Of a DNA stretch of 64,000 nucleotides, positions 36,678 through 47,761 are shown in pieces. The stretch is from Schaalia canis. Lineage in GTDB: Bacteria; Actinomycetota; Actinomycetes; Actinomycetales; Actinomycetaceae. A program made the translations under genes and the position numbers. The stretch's first letter is position 1; each line of letters begins with the position of its first letter. The notes beneath the pieces are model-generated. The model saw only the letters and a list, made by a program, of their open reading frames with translations. It ran no database searches and had not been told where the DNA came from. The DNA lies in NCBI RefSeq assembly GCF_003858455.1, contig NZ_RQZF01000002.1:326686-390685 (forward strand), written 5' to 3'.

Positions 36678-36914
36678 TTGACAATTCGGGGCGCGCAAGG
36701 AAGCGCGCCCCCGCCCTGGTCGCGTAACACCCGGATTCTCCGACACAAGGTGTTGCGCCTTTTTTATGCCCAAAACCAGACACACCCCACACCTCGTCAC
36801 ACAGACGGCTCCACCTCAACGAAGAAGTACGCACGCAGCGTGGATCAGCTCTCAAAGCCACGCCACCCCCTCCGATGATTCACCTGACCTTGCCTAAAGG
36901 CGCAAGATAAAACC

Positions 36915-38054
36915 ATGCCCCACGCGCTCCCACTCCTCCTGGCCTCCCCCGAACGCCCTCGCCAAACACCTGGCACCACCCACCCGATCAGCGCGCCTCC
37001 GCTCCCAGGTGCAGGCCCCGCGTGGTTCCCTTCCGTCATGGGCACTGGCATCCTGGCAGGACTACTGCAAACCCACGCCCACACCATCCCCGGCGCGCAC
37101 TTCCTCGCTCCCGCCACGCTCATTATCTGCTGGCTGCTACTGCTTGGATTAACGCTGACCTTCACCCTGCGCTGTCTCACCCAACCTGGTGTGCTGCGCG
37201 CAGCCCTCACGCTTCCGGCGCAAATCCCCTTCTGGGGGACGGTTTCAATGGGCATCCTCTCAGCAGGATCGTCAACAACCATGGTCCTCCCTGCACACCT
37301 GCCCGGCAGCGATACTCTCGCCTGGCAGATCGACACAGTCACCTGGACAATCGGCACCATCATCGGTGTGCTCTCTGCCCTGTACTTTGGAACGCGCCTC
37401 GTAGGCCCCAATCTGGGCGACCCCACACCCGTATGGGGCCTCGCCGTTGTGGGTCCGATGGTGTCGGCAACTACCGGCGCCCTCCTGGCACAACACGTCC
37501 CCACCCAATTTGCGCCCTACATCCTCATGGCCGCACTGAGTTGTTTCTTCCTGGCCCTCTCCTTGGGGCTCGTCATCTTCGCCTACGCCTACCAGCGCCA
37601 CTGGCGCACCGCTCCCATCCCGCTGGTCGCCTCCGCCTCCTCCTGGATTCCACTCGGACTCGTCGGCCAATCCACAGCCGCCGTTCAAGCCATGGCCCAC
37701 ACTGCCGCCCCCATGACATCACCCGAATTCGCCCACGCACTGGCACACATGGCCAATGTCTATGGCTACGTCATGTTCTTTGTCGGCACACCGTTGATTG
37801 CCTGGGCAACCCTGGTGACTCTGCGCGGATTCCAACACCGCATGCCCTTCACCCCCGGCTGGTGGGCACTCACCTTCCCTATCGGCACCCTGGCTCTGGG
37901 AGCCACCCTGCTGGGTCGCGGCACCGGCTACCCCGCCTTCACCGGCTGCGGCGTGGCGGCGACCGTCATCCTCATTGGCACGGTCACGCTCTGCCTGGTG
38001 GCAAGTGCCCACGCAGTTACTCGGGCCGTCCTGCGCCCGACATCCCTTAGTTAG
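36915..38054 (+). CDS. TDT-family (TehA/SLAC1-like) transporter
   Basis: 379 residues with about ten transmembrane helices. The opening PAWFPSVMGTGILAGLL is the typical first helix of the tellurite-resistance/dicarboxylate transporter family, which includes the malate transporter Mae1, the sulfite exporter Ssu1 and the anion channel SLAC1. The N-terminal 35 residues are polar and Pro-rich. Substrate not deducible. No ribosome-binding site is evident before the ATG. A bidirectional terminator lies far downstream at 38504. Confidence 0.85.
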   Translation: MPHALPLLLASPERPRQTPGTTHPISAPPLPGAGPAWFPSVMGTGILAGLLQTHAHTIPGAHFLAPATLIICWLLLLGLTLTFTLRCLTQPGVLRAALTLPAQIPFWGTVSMGILSAGSSTTMVLPAHLPGSDTLAWQIDTVTWTIGTIIGVLSALYFGTRLVGPNLGDPTPVWGLAVVGPMVSATTGALLAQHVPTQFAPYILMAALSCFFLALSLGLVIFAYAYQRHWRTAPIPLVASASSWIPLGLVGQSTAAVQAMAHTAAPMTSPEFAHALAHMANVYGYVMFFVGTPLIAWATLVTLRGFQHRMPFTPGWWALTFPIGTLALGATLLGRGTGYPAFTGCGVAATVILIGTVTLCLVASAHAVTRAVLRPTSLS

Positions 38055-38159
38055 GAGCGCCCCAGTCGGCGACGCCCAGGCAATCGACGCCCAGGCAAGC
38101 GGTGCTCAATCAAATGCCACCCGCCGAGACAGGCTCCTGCGGCTCCGATCCGCTCCTCT

Positions 38160-38234
38160 GGCTCCCAGGTGTGAGTCCAGGCGATTTTGCCCTCCCAGAG
38201 CCGCGAAAACCGGCTGAGCGCACACGCGGGAGCC
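38160..38234. repeat. Dispersed ~75-bp inverted-repeat element, copy 12
   Basis: Left arm GGCTCCCAGGTGTGAGTCCA (from 38160) and right arm TGAGCGCACACGCGGGAGCC (to 38234). It lies between the convergent TDT transporter and response-regulator genes. Confidence 0.9.
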
Positions 38235-38342
38235 GAGGGCCAGAACTGAGAGCCGACGACAGGGCGCTGACGGCAGAAAGCGTGAGCAGGAGGCAGGGAT
38301 CCAACAACAGGAGCAGGGAACAACGGGCGGAGTGCAGGGGCA

Positions 38343-38390
38343 GGGACCCGACGGTATTAGCACCAAGGCAGGGACTCGACGGTATTAGCA
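38343..38390. repeat. 20-bp direct repeat, 28-base period
   Basis: GGGACCCGACGGTATTAGCA (38343) recurs with one change at 38371. The preceding 70 bases are rich in GCAGGG motifs. Confidence 0.75.
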
Positions 38391-38503
38391 GGACCCAGGG
38401 CAAGGGCAGAGAGGCGCAGGTGCACGCAAAACGCGCGATCATACGCAGGCTCTGTCACTGCCTGACACCACACCTGCCCATCGAGTACACGGCTACACAC
38501 AAA

Positions 38504-38544
38504 GCCCGGTGTGGTGGACTCACCCAGAGTCCACCACACCGGGC
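38504..38544. terminator. Bidirectional terminator, perfect 17-bp stem
   Basis: GCCCGGTGTGGTGGACT (38504-38520) pairs perfectly with 38528-38544 around a 7-base loop, between convergent genes. Confidence 0.85.
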
Positions 38545-38610
38545 CCAAGGCTCCAGCAGCTATCTGCTCAGCCTCTCAGCTACATGGTGCAGCCTCATGC
38601 AGCTATCCGA

Positions 38611-39081
38611 TCAGCGCAGCGCCTCCATGACGCGCACACCATCAAGCACAGGCAGATACGGCAGTGGGTCCACACCGGCCTGCAGCACATAGGTGGTCAA
38701 CTGATCTCGTACCACAGCCACCAGGTCTTCAGGCTGCCAGGGCTTCGCAATGTAGTGATCCAGGCCCGCCACATTGAGAGCGCGGATCGTGTCCTCCTGA
38801 TCGGCCTGGCCGGTCACCAACACTGTGCGCGCGTCAGCGAAACGCTCATCGGATGCCAGTTCCACCAGGAAATCTACACCGGTCTTACCGGGCAGACGAT
38901 GGTCAGAGAGCACAACAGCGAGCTCATCCCCATCGGCGTAGATCTCTTCAAGAGCGGCCCACGCATCATCAACGGTGTCAGCAGTCTCCAGGCGAATCTT
39001 GTCCCAGAAACCCTCTAAGTCACGCTCAAGAGCCTCACGGACTTCGACTTCGTCCTCAAGGGAGAGAATCGTCAGTGTCAT
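38611..39081 (-). CDS. Response regulator, receiver domain only
   Basis: 156 residues from the ATG at 39081 (AAGGAGG upstream). The CheY-like receiver has acidic residues LEDE, phospho-acceptor Asp60 (VLSDHRLPG), the Thr switch (VLVTGQAD) and Lys (YIAKPWQ). There is no DNA-binding output domain; a short C-terminal extension ends in PYLPVLDGVRVMEALR. It is the last gene of a transporter-kinase-regulator unit. Without an output domain it may relay to another partner or act by protein contact (inference). Confidence 0.9.
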   Translation of the reverse strand: MTLTILSLEDEVEVREALERDLEGFWDKIRLETADTVDDAWAALEEIYADGDELAVVLSDHRLPGKTGVDFLVELASDERFADARTVLVTGQADQEDTIRALNVAGLDHYIAKPWQPEDLVAVVRDQLTTYVLQAGVDPLPYLPVLDGVRVMEALR

Positions 39082-39115
39082 TTCTGCGCCTCCTTCATTG
39101 TGTCGGGGGTGGGTG

Positions 39116-41095
39116 TCACTCTGCGGGAGTGGGAGTGGCTGATGTGGCGATCGGGGCACTATAGGCTGGTAGGGCCACGATCATGCGGGTACGGCCGGGG
39201 GTTGAATCAACAGTAATCGAACCGCCCACGTCTTCCACGATGGAACGCGAGATCGCCATGCCCATCCCCAGGCCGTAACGCACGCGCCCAGCCTTCGTGG
39301 TGAAGTGCGGCTCGTAGATCCGCTCCAGCACGGAGTCAGGAATACCCGGACCATTATCAGTAATCGTCACGGTCACGGCCCCATCCCCGGCTTCCACAGC
39401 CACATGGATGAGCGGCTCACCCTCACCACGAGCGGGCATCTCCCCGCGTGCGGCAGCGTCTTCACGCTCATCATCAATGGCTTCAGCGGCGTTCACCAGC
39501 AGGTTCGTCCACACCTGCTGCAACTTGGCAGGATGGGCCAGCACTGCGGGCACATCCTCGTAGTAGCGTTCGACCTCAATGCCGCGCAGCCGGTGGTTCG
39601 TCAGTCGCAGCACGTCATCTAAGCCCTCACGCACGTCTACGGCTTTGAGATCTTCACTGTCGGGCCGGGCGTAGCCCTTGAGGCTGGCGGTCAGTTCAAT
39701 GACGCGCTCGGAAGCCGATAGAACCGACCGCAGCGACGAGCCCGCTCTGGCTCCAAGTTCCACGGCGGGCAGTTCCTTGCCGCGCCGCTTGGTGAGTTTA
39801 CGCGCCTCAGCAGGGTCCTCCACCCCCGCCTGGACGAGGCGCCGCGCGAGGGCACGATCGCCAACGACCTCGTAAATCTGGCGGACGAGTTCGCGTTCTT
39901 GCGCGGTGGAGCGCACGGCCTGCGTTCGGGCCCGACGCATGGCGGTGTGCGCGGCAGCCATCGCCGGGGCGGTTTCCAGCAGTGCGTCGAGGTCCTCGCC
40001 GAGGTGTTCGGCGGCGCGCACGAGGGCGGTCACGGGGTTGTTGAGTTCATGGGCGATGCCGGCGGAGAGTTCGCCAAGCATGGCAAAACGTGTGCGTTCA
40101 ACGAGCTCAGCGCGTGTGTTTTTCAGGTCCTCAAGGGTTTCGGCCAGGTGGGCGCGCTCTTCTTCGAGGTCCTCGGCCAGCACCGCGTTTTCCATGTGGA
40201 GATCCTCAGCGCGGATGAGGCGCCGGGTGAGGGATTGGATCGCCAGGACTGCCAGCGTGCCCGCAACGGAAGGCTTTTCATCAATGACCATGCGCAGCTG
40301 CTCATTGGTCAGGCGCACCACCTGCGCGGAAGTAGTGGTGGTTGCGGTGAAGAATGCTTTCTCGTTGCGCGTGAGGGACACGAGGCCGATGAGCAGGCCC
40401 GAGGTCGCGTGGTGGAGCAAGAGTTCGCCGCGATCGGTTTCACGCCGCAGGCTCACCTGACCATCAAGCACCAGGTGCACGGCGGCGATCGAGGTGTTCT
40501 GACGGGTAAGGTCAACGCCTGCGGGAATGCGGATGCGTGGGCGGCGCCCGATGACTTCTTCGACGCCTTCAAGGAGTTCACGCACCATGTCGTACTCGTC
40601 GGCACCTAGGCCTTGGAGTAGCGGGCCTTGGACGGCGCGTTTTGGCGCGGGGCCAATGAGTTCAATAATGCTCTCGCGGCTGAGGCCTTCTTGAAGGAAG
40701 TAGGCCACCATCACCTGGTAGGCCTGGCCAAGGAAGAGCCCCAGGGTGCAGGGGGCGCGCATGACGGCAGCGAGGTGTCCGGCGCTGGTCAGGGTGGCCA
40801 GGTCAGAGTGTTCATCCCGGTCGGTCAGGAGGATCCACTGCGTGTCTTGCAGGAGGGGCATGTGAGCAACCCCGGCGAAAGCCTCGTCAATGTTAGGCAC
40901 CTCTGAGGACACCATGCCCAGGGCAACGTGGTCGGCGGGCAGGAGCGTGGAGTTCCACCGGGTAAGTTCCTCCCCGTCGGCCACGCAGACAAGGTCAATT
41001 TGGGGGAATGCGCGCTCCCAGTCGGCGACAATGCTCGACACAATGCCGCGCGAGTCGTCACCCACAAGGATGACGTGAACCTGGGAGAGCTTCAC
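39116..41095 (-). CDS. Sensor histidine kinase with a cyclic-nucleotide-binding-like domain
   Basis: 659 residues, no membrane segment. Residues 1-140 resemble a receiver-like fold (VHVILVGDDSRGIVSSI). About 180-300 is a cNMP-binding-type beta-roll (VLDGQVSLRRETDRGELLLHH). A coiled coil (ENAVLAEDLEEERAHLAETL) leads to HisKA with phospho-acceptor His349 (GIAHELNNPV) and an HATPase domain (NLLVNAAEAI, DNGPGIP, YGLGMGMAIS). GTG start directly after the TGA stop of the transporter gene, so the two are probably coupled. With the adjacent receiver protein it forms a cytosolic two-component pair, perhaps sensing transport or metabolic state linked to the DASS substrate (inference). Confidence 0.88.
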   Translation of the reverse strand: MKLSQVHVILVGDDSRGIVSSIVADWERAFPQIDLVCVADGEELTRWNSTLLPADHVALGMVSSEVPNIDEAFAGVAHMPLLQDTQWILLTDRDEHSDLATLTSAGHLAAVMRAPCTLGLFLGQAYQVMVAYFLQEGLSRESIIELIGPAPKRAVQGPLLQGLGADEYDMVRELLEGVEEVIGRRPRIRIPAGVDLTRQNTSIAAVHLVLDGQVSLRRETDRGELLLHHATSGLLIGLVSLTRNEKAFFTATTTTSAQVVRLTNEQLRMVIDEKPSVAGTLAVLAIQSLTRRLIRAEDLHMENAVLAEDLEEERAHLAETLEDLKNTRAELVERTRFAMLGELSAGIAHELNNPVTALVRAAEHLGEDLDALLETAPAMAAAHTAMRRARTQAVRSTAQERELVRQIYEVVGDRALARRLVQAGVEDPAEARKLTKRRGKELPAVELGARAGSSLRSVLSASERVIELTASLKGYARPDSEDLKAVDVREGLDDVLRLTNHRLRGIEVERYYEDVPAVLAHPAKLQQVWTNLLVNAAEAIDDEREDAAARGEMPARGEGEPLIHVAVEAGDGAVTVTITDNGPGIPDSVLERIYEPHFTTKAGRVRYGLGMGMAISRSIVEDVGGSITVDSTPGRTRMIVALPAYSAPIATSATPTPAE

Positions 41096-42559
<1,464 letters not shown>

Positions 42560-42783
42560 AGAGTTGACACCTCACAGTGCTGGCCGAAGCGATGTGGTCA
42601 GAACGATGTCGATCATAGGCGAGTTCGGTGTGATCAGGGAGATATTTTCTGACTTTTGAAACCCCGGCCAGGGTGACCTAGTTCGCTTGTCGGGTTTTTC
42701 AGGGTTTTTATGGGCCTTTCGTCGCAAGTTCTGATGTGATGCAGGCTTGTCCGATCCGCCCCTTTCCCCACATGGACCGTTCT

Positions 42784-42921
42784 GCCTCCCGCATATGCTT
42801 CCATGCGACGCACGCACCACCGCCAAGGCCACCTCGTAGCTCCCTTGCTTCCCGGGTGTGCTTCCAACGGCTTAGGGGGCTTTCCGGGAGGCATAACATG
42901 CCTGGGCGCACATGCGGGAGC
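42784..42921. repeat. Dispersed inverted-repeat element, copy 13, with an extra upstream arm
   Basis: The proper element is 42847-42921: left arm GCTTCCCGGGTGTGCTTCCA and right arm TGGGCGCACATGCGGGAGC. An additional left-type arm (CCTCCCGCATATGCTTCCA) at 42785 suggests a partial tandem copy. The rest of 42560-43294 has no gene I can support. Confidence 0.75.
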
Positions 42922-43294
42922 GCAGGGGACAGGAGAACAGATACTGCGGCACCAGCGAGGCGCGCCACCGGGACAGCTGTGAGCCGACGGCGAGGCGACA
43001 TCGAGATAGCACCTGGGCCGCACCGAGAGCAATGTCAAAGCGGCGCTCAGGCATCAGTGTGGGCAACACTGGAGATGGGCCGCAGCTCCAATAAGGCCTC
43101 ACCGAGGTAACGCCATGTCACCTGCGTGTGCAGCGAGCCACTTCTTCTATGTTGGTTTCTGAGCCTGGGAGTGAGGGGGCACCTGCATGTGGCGAGCCGC
43201 TGGTTGAAAAATGATGCTGCCCGAGCCGACTGACGCTGCCCAAATGGTCGATACTGGCCGGTCTTCACCCACATGGGGGCGTATCCTGACATGT

Positions 43295-44269
43295 GTGTCC
43301 ACACCTTCGCAGTCCTCTGCCTCTTCCCATGCCTTCACCTTGGCCATCCTGGCGCACGTTATTTGGGGCTTCTTCCCCCTGTACTTTCGCCAGCTTGAAC
43401 CGGCACATCCCCTTGAGGTGATTGTTCATCGGGCGGTGTGGGGCCTGATCGCCTGCGTCCTTGCTCTTCTGGTGCTTCGCCGTTTTAGTCGATTCATGGC
43501 GATTGTCCGCGACACAAAGTTGATGTGGCAGTTGAGCGCTGCGGGCCTTCTCATCATCGTGAACTGGACGACCTACGTGTACGCCGTGCAAATCGGACGC
43601 ACGGTGGATGCCGCCTTGGGGTACTTCATTAATCCCTTGGTAACGGTGGCACTGGGAATGGTGTTCCTTGGTGAACGCATCCGCCCCCTGCAGTGGGCGG
43701 CCGTGGCTTTAGGGACTTCCGCTGTGGTGGTCCTGCTTATCGGAGTGGGGTCCCTACCGTGGATTTCTCTTGTCTTGGCGACAAGTTTTGCCTTCTATTC
43801 CCTAGTAAAAAAGAAGGTTGCTCTGCGGGTGGGCCCTCTGGAGGGCATGGCTGCTGAGACGGCTGCTGTCACACCACTGTTGATTGTTTTTTATCTCTAC
43901 CTCACCCTGACCGGGGGAACCTCGTTTCATGTCCTCGCGGCTCAGCACGCTGACCCTGCGAGCATCGCGGGCCACGCCGCGATGCTCGCAGGGTCCGGGG
44001 TCCTGACGGTGATCCCATTGATGATGTTTGCGAAGTCCTCCCAGCGTCTGCCCTTGGGAGTTCAGGGACTCATCCAGTACCTTTCACCCTCACTGCAGTT
44101 CATTTTGGGGGTGTGGGTGTTCCATGAGCAGATGGAGCCAATTCGTTGGGTGGCGACGGGCATTGTGTGGTGCGCCCTGGCACTCGTAACGATGGACTGG
44201 TTCGTGCAAGCTCGCAAGCTGCGCCGCCTACAGGAGCACAGCCCTGAAGTTGACTCACAGGCGCGTTGA
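43295..44269 (+). CDS. rarD: RarD-family EamA/DMT permease
   Basis: 324 residues with ten transmembrane helices in two EamA repeats. HVIWGFFPLYFRQL at the first helix, NWTTYVYAVQIGRTVDAALGY and QGLIQYLSPSLQF are characteristic of RarD (chloramphenicol-sensitive protein group). Substrate unknown. I place the start at GTG 43295 because TATCCT (43282-43287) lies 7 bases upstream, fitting a leaderless mRNA; an upstream in-frame ATG at 43211 would add 28 unconserved residues. Confidence 0.85.
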   Translation: MSTPSQSSASSHAFTLAILAHVIWGFFPLYFRQLEPAHPLEVIVHRAVWGLIACVLALLVLRRFSRFMAIVRDTKLMWQLSAAGLLIIVNWTTYVYAVQIGRTVDAALGYFINPLVTVALGMVFLGERIRPLQWAAVALGTSAVVVLLIGVGSLPWISLVLATSFAFYSLVKKKVALRVGPLEGMAAETAAVTPLLIVFYLYLTLTGGTSFHVLAAQHADPASIAGHAAMLAGSGVLTVIPLMMFAKSSQRLPLGVQGLIQYLSPSLQFILGVWVFHEQMEPIRWVATGIVWCALALVTMDWFVQARKLRRLQEHSPEVDSQAR

Positions 44270-44364
44270 CGCAAAGTGACGGCCGCCCTGCCCCTCGCAC
44301 CTCCAGCCCCACACTTCCATCCTCGCGCCGCCCTTCCGACCTCGCCCTGGTCTCCCCCACCCCA

Positions 44365-44411
44365 TTTGTCCGAACAAAGTATTCACATTCCTGTGACATT
44401 GCGCCTAGAAT
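44365..44411 (+). promoter_or_regulatory. Promoter of the inositol dehydrogenase gene with TTTGT-N4-ACAAA operator
   Basis: The operator TTTGTCCGAACAAA (44365-44378) sits just upstream of TTCACA (44382-44387) and TAGAAT (44406-44411), spaced 18 bases. The same palindrome recurs at three other promoters of the inositol locus, so it is the likely site of the GntR regulator at 54852. Confidence 0.65.
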
Positions 44412-44454
44412 TGAGGGCGCACCTGTAATTCCTCCGCACACAAGGAAGTGTCGA

Positions 44455-45444
44455 ATGCTTCGTATTGCTCTTATTGGCGCCGGCCGAATCGGCCAAGTTC
44501 ACGCACGTTCGGTCGCCGCCCACCCCGAGGCCCAGCTTGTCCTCGTAGCCGACCCCTTCCTCGACAACGCACAGGCCGTTGCCGCAGCCTACGGCGCTCG
44601 CGCAAGTGATGACGTTGACGCTGTCTTCACCGACGATGAGGTTGACGCCGTCATTATCTGCTCTCCCACCCCCCTGCATGTCCCTCACATCCTGGCCGCC
44701 GCCCGCGCCGGCAAGCCCGCCCTGTGCGAAAAGCCCGTCGCCATGGAAACCGCTGCCGTTGAGAACCTCCGCGCCGATCTTGAGGGCCTTGACCCCGTTG
44801 TCATGCTCGGATTCAACCGCCGCTTCGACCCGTCCTTCCGTCACATTCACGACCAGGTCGAGGCTGGAGCCGTGGGCACCCTTGAGCAGCTCACCATCAT
44901 TTCGCGTGACCCCGCCGCTCCCCCCAAGGAGTACATCGCTGTTTCTGGCGGCATCTTCAAGGACATGACGATCCACGACTTCGACATGGCCCGCTACTTC
45001 CTAGGCGACATCGTTGCCGTGTCTGCCGTTGGCCAAAACCTTGACCCGGAGCTCGCTGACACTGGCGACTTTGATGGCGTCATCATCACCCTCATCAACG
45101 CGGAAGGCCACAGTGCCACTATTACGAACTCGCGCCACTGCGCCTCGGGCTACGATCAGCGCCTGGAAGCCTTTGGAACGAAGGGTGCGCTCTTCGCTGA
45201 GAACGTACGCCCCACAACGGTGCGCTACTCCACCGCCGAGCACACCAATGCTGAGGATCCCTACCTGGACTTCTTCCTTCAGCGTTACGAGGCTGCCTAC
45301 TCCGCTGAACTTTCGGAGTTCATTGCAGCTATTACTGAAGGTCGTCGCCCCTCGCCTGATATTGAAGACGGTGCCGCCGCCTTGCGTCTGGCCGAGGCCG
45401 CCGAAGAGTCCGCGCGCACAGGACAGGTTGTGCGTCTGAACTGA
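44455..45444 (+). CDS. iolG: Inositol 2-dehydrogenase-like Gfo/Idh/MocA oxidoreductase
   Basis: 329 residues from the ATG after AAGGAAG. The N-terminal Rossmann fold has IALIGAGRIGQVHARSV, the conserved EKPVAMET (catalytic Lys) follows, and the C-terminal half has GGIFKDMTIHDFDMARYFLG with the Asp-His pair of inositol dehydrogenases. Predicted to oxidise myo-inositol to scyllo-inosose with NAD+, the first step of the pathway encoded around it. It has its own promoter with a TTTGT-N4-ACAAA operator and a strong terminator, so it is a single-gene unit of the regulon. Confidence 0.88.
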   Translation: MLRIALIGAGRIGQVHARSVAAHPEAQLVLVADPFLDNAQAVAAAYGARASDDVDAVFTDDEVDAVIICSPTPLHVPHILAAARAGKPALCEKPVAMETAAVENLRADLEGLDPVVMLGFNRRFDPSFRHIHDQVEAGAVGTLEQLTIISRDPAAPPKEYIAVSGGIFKDMTIHDFDMARYFLGDIVAVSAVGQNLDPELADTGDFDGVIITLINAEGHSATITNSRHCASGYDQRLEAFGTKGALFAENVRPTTVRYSTAEHTNAEDPYLDFFLQRYEAAYSAELSEFIAAITEGRRPSPDIEDGAAALRLAEAAEESARTGQVVRLN

Positions 45445-45486
45445 GGCGACCCGCACGGTGGTGCGCTGTGGCGCCTGACGCCACCG

Positions 45487-45526
45487 GGTGTCCTCTTGCC
45501 TGCAACATGTCAGGCAAGAGGACACC
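45487..45526 (+). terminator. Rho-independent terminator of the iolG-like gene
   Basis: Perfect 16-bp stem (45487-45502 with 45511-45526), 8-base loop, then TTTTTCC. Confidence 0.92.
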
Positions 45527-45571
45527 TTTTTCCTGCGTTTCCCTGCGGGTTTTCACGTCTACGCCAGGCCA

Positions 45572-45649
45572 GCCGCATCGACTTGTGCCGCATCGACTTG
45601 TGCGGCACACAGTTGTGCCCGCTGCCTGAAAGCAGGCAGCGGGCACAAC
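45572..45649. terminator. Second hairpin, perfect 17-bp stem, beside a 15-bp tandem duplication
   Basis: GTTGTGCCCGCTGCCTG (45612-45628) pairs perfectly with 45633-45649 and probably ends the minus-strand alcohol dehydrogenase operon. Next to it GCCGCATCGACTTGT is duplicated in tandem (45572-45586 and 45587-45601). Confidence 0.75.
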
Positions 45650-45712
45650 CCCCACAAGAAAGGATCAGCATCGATCCACACGGACGCAACGCGGCTACAT
45701 TCGCACCCTGCG

Positions 45713-46849
45713 CTACATCTTCACGACAGCGCGGCCTTGGATTTCTCCACGGCGCAACGCATCGTAGGTGTCGGCAACCTCGTCAAGGCTGACCTGCCGG
45801 GTGACGATGTCTTCGTAGCGGATGATTCCGGCTTCCGCTAAACGAATGACCTCAGGCAGGTCTTGACGGGTCAACGCACCGTAGGAGCCCACAATGGATT
45901 GCGAGCGGCGCACGGTGCGGTTGATTTCCACTCCCGCTGTTTGAACGCCGGCCCCCAGGCCGATAGGCACCATGCGTCCGCCGTCTCGCAGCACGTTGAG
46001 GGCGGTCTCCCACGTTTGTGGGCGCCCCAACACCTCGAAGGCAATATCCACGCCAAATCCGCCGGTCATCTCAAAGACTCGCTCGCGCGCATTCTCGGTG
46101 GCGGAATTAACGACGGCGGTAGCTCCCAATGCTAAAGCGGCATCAAGCTTTTCATCCGAAATGTCAATAGCAATGACGTCCTTGGCACCAAAGGCCTTCG
46201 ACAATTGGATGACATTGGAACCTACGCCACCCGTTGCAACCACCGCCACGGATTGCCCGGCACGCAGGTCAGCGCTGCGCCGAACCGCCCCGTAAGCGGT
46301 CAGGGCCGCGCACCCCAAAATGGCTGAAGCCACCGGATCCATCGTGTCAGGAACGGGCGCCACCGAAGTCACGGGGATGACGCAATATTCAGCTAAACCG
46401 CCCATGGAGTACATGGCAATGGGGTTGCCCTCACAGTCAGCCAGGCGTGTTTCCCCGTCGTAGAGCGTGCCGTTGAGGCGGTTCATTGAAAAGAATGGCC
46501 CGCACAGGTCGTCACGCCCAGCGGCGCAGGCGGGGCAGGAGCCGCAGGGCATGAGGAATGCGCCCGCGACCTGCTGCCCCACCTGGAGCCCGCTGTGTTC
46601 AGTGCCCGGACCGAGCTCAACCACTTGGCCTGCGACCTCGTGGCCGAGCACGGCGGGTAGGGGGAAGGCGATGGCGCCACCAATCACGTGCAGGTCAGAG
46701 TGGCACAGCCCGCAGGCACTGACCTTCACGAGGACCTCGCCCGCACGCGGGCGCGGTGTGCGAATCGTGTGGATTTCAAGCCCTTTCTCAATGCTGGACA
46801 GGACTGCTGCTCGCATGGTGTCCGGCACGACGGGGGCATTGTGGCTCAT
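45713..46849 (-). CDS. Zinc-dependent alcohol dehydrogenase
   Basis: 378 residues of the MDR superfamily. Catalytic-zinc ligands lie in CGLCHSDLH and GHEVAGQV, the structural zinc Cys cluster in PCGSCPACAAGRDDLC, and the NAD site in VVATGGVGSNVIQL. It resembles the Rxyl_3153-type dehydrogenases of actinobacteria. It is the distal gene after iolA and iolE on the minus strand. A role in inositol or isomer interconversion is plausible from context but not shown by sequence. GGAGGG precedes the ATG. Confidence 0.88.
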   Translation of the reverse strand: MSHNAPVVPDTMRAAVLSSIEKGLEIHTIRTPRPRAGEVLVKVSACGLCHSDLHVIGGAIAFPLPAVLGHEVAGQVVELGPGTEHSGLQVGQQVAGAFLMPCGSCPACAAGRDDLCGPFFSMNRLNGTLYDGETRLADCEGNPIAMYSMGGLAEYCVIPVTSVAPVPDTMDPVASAILGCAALTAYGAVRRSADLRAGQSVAVVATGGVGSNVIQLSKAFGAKDVIAIDISDEKLDAALALGATAVVNSATENARERVFEMTGGFGVDIAFEVLGRPQTWETALNVLRDGGRMVPIGLGAGVQTAGVEINRTVRRSQSIVGSYGALTRQDLPEVIRLAEAGIIRYEDIVTRQVSLDEVADTYDALRRGEIQGRAVVKM

Positions 46850-46863
46850 CGCAGCGGCCCTCC

Positions 46864-47751
46864 TTACACGCCCAGGGAGTCGCGCAGGTATGTACGCGCG
46901 ATCAGGGCGTATTCCAGGGGGTTGGCAATGGCCGGATCCTGCTCAGCTTCGACAAGGAACCACCCGTCATAGTCCGAGTCCACCACGGGACGCATGAGCG
47001 TCGCAAAGTCGGTGGGTCCATCGCCGGGCACGGTGAAGGCACCCGCCAGGATCGAATCGAGGAAGCTGAGCTTTTCAGCGCGGGCTTTCTCCACGATCTC
47101 AGGACGAATGTCCTTCAGGTGCACATGTCCGATGCGCGGCAGGTAGCGGGCAATGATGTCTGCAGTGCTTTCGCCTGAGAACAATAGGTGCCCGTTATCG
47201 ACCAGCAGCAGCAGCTTGTCAGGATCGGTCATCGACATGAGACGGTCGATTTCCTCGGTGGTCTGCACGCCGGTTCCCATGTGGTGGTGGTAGGCCAGGC
47301 GCAGGCCCTTTTCCTTGGCAATGTCACCGAAGCGGTTGAGCCCGTCAGCGAGGCGCTCCCATTCGTCGTCGGTGAAGAAGGGCTTGTCATCAAAGACGGA
47401 TGTGTCGCGCATGCCCTGGATGGAGTGTCCCTGCTCGCAGATGTTCACGCAGTCTGCGCCGAGGGCCACCATGTAGTCGCAAAAGTCGATGAACTTACGT
47501 TCCTCGTCCTCGTAGGGCTCGGTGGTGAGCAGGCAGCCATGCCAGGCAGCAGCAATGCGGATGCCTCGCAGGTCGAGTTCGCGTTTGAGGACTGCGGGGT
47601 CCTTGGGGTACTTGTTGCCGATTTCAGTGCCTTCGTACCCGGCGAGTGCAACCTCAGAGAGGATCTGCTGGTAGGTGGTTTCGCCGCCGAGTTCGGGCAT
47701 GTCGTCGTTGACCCAGGCGATGGGCGCGCAGCCCACACGAATGGTGCTCAT
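46864..47751 (-). CDS. iolE: Inosose dehydratase-like sugar phosphate isomerase/epimerase
   Basis: 295 residues, TIM barrel of the AP-endonuclease-2 family. CAPIAWVNDDMPELGGETTY is the characteristic IolE opening, where the Asn-Asp and Glu residues contact substrate, and LAYHHHMGTGVQT, LLVDNGHLLFSG and VHLKDI supply metal ligands. It dehydrates scyllo-inosose to 3D-3,5/4-trihydroxycyclohexane-1,2-dione. It starts 10 bases after the stop of iolA and shares its operator-controlled promoter. Confidence 0.92.
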   Translation of the reverse strand: MSTIRVGCAPIAWVNDDMPELGGETTYQQILSEVALAGYEGTEIGNKYPKDPAVLKRELDLRGIRIAAAWHGCLLTTEPYEDEERKFIDFCDYMVALGADCVNICEQGHSIQGMRDTSVFDDKPFFTDDEWERLADGLNRFGDIAKEKGLRLAYHHHMGTGVQTTEEIDRLMSMTDPDKLLLLVDNGHLLFSGESTADIIARYLPRIGHVHLKDIRPEIVEKARAEKLSFLDSILAGAFTVPGDGPTDFATLMRPVVDSDYDGWFLVEAEQDPAIANPLEYALIARTYLRDSLGV

Positions 47752-47761
47752 TGAAGTGTTC

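Noticed and set aside
37022..38050. 342-residue frame overlapping the TDT transporter on the same strand
   Set aside because: His/Arg/Pro-rich composition typical of a frame-shifted reading. The transporter frame has clear helices and family sequence.
44365..44378. FNR/CRP-like site at the iolG promoter
   Set aside because: The half-sites are TTTGT/ACAAA with a 4-base gap and recur only in the inositol locus, which fits a local GntR operator better.
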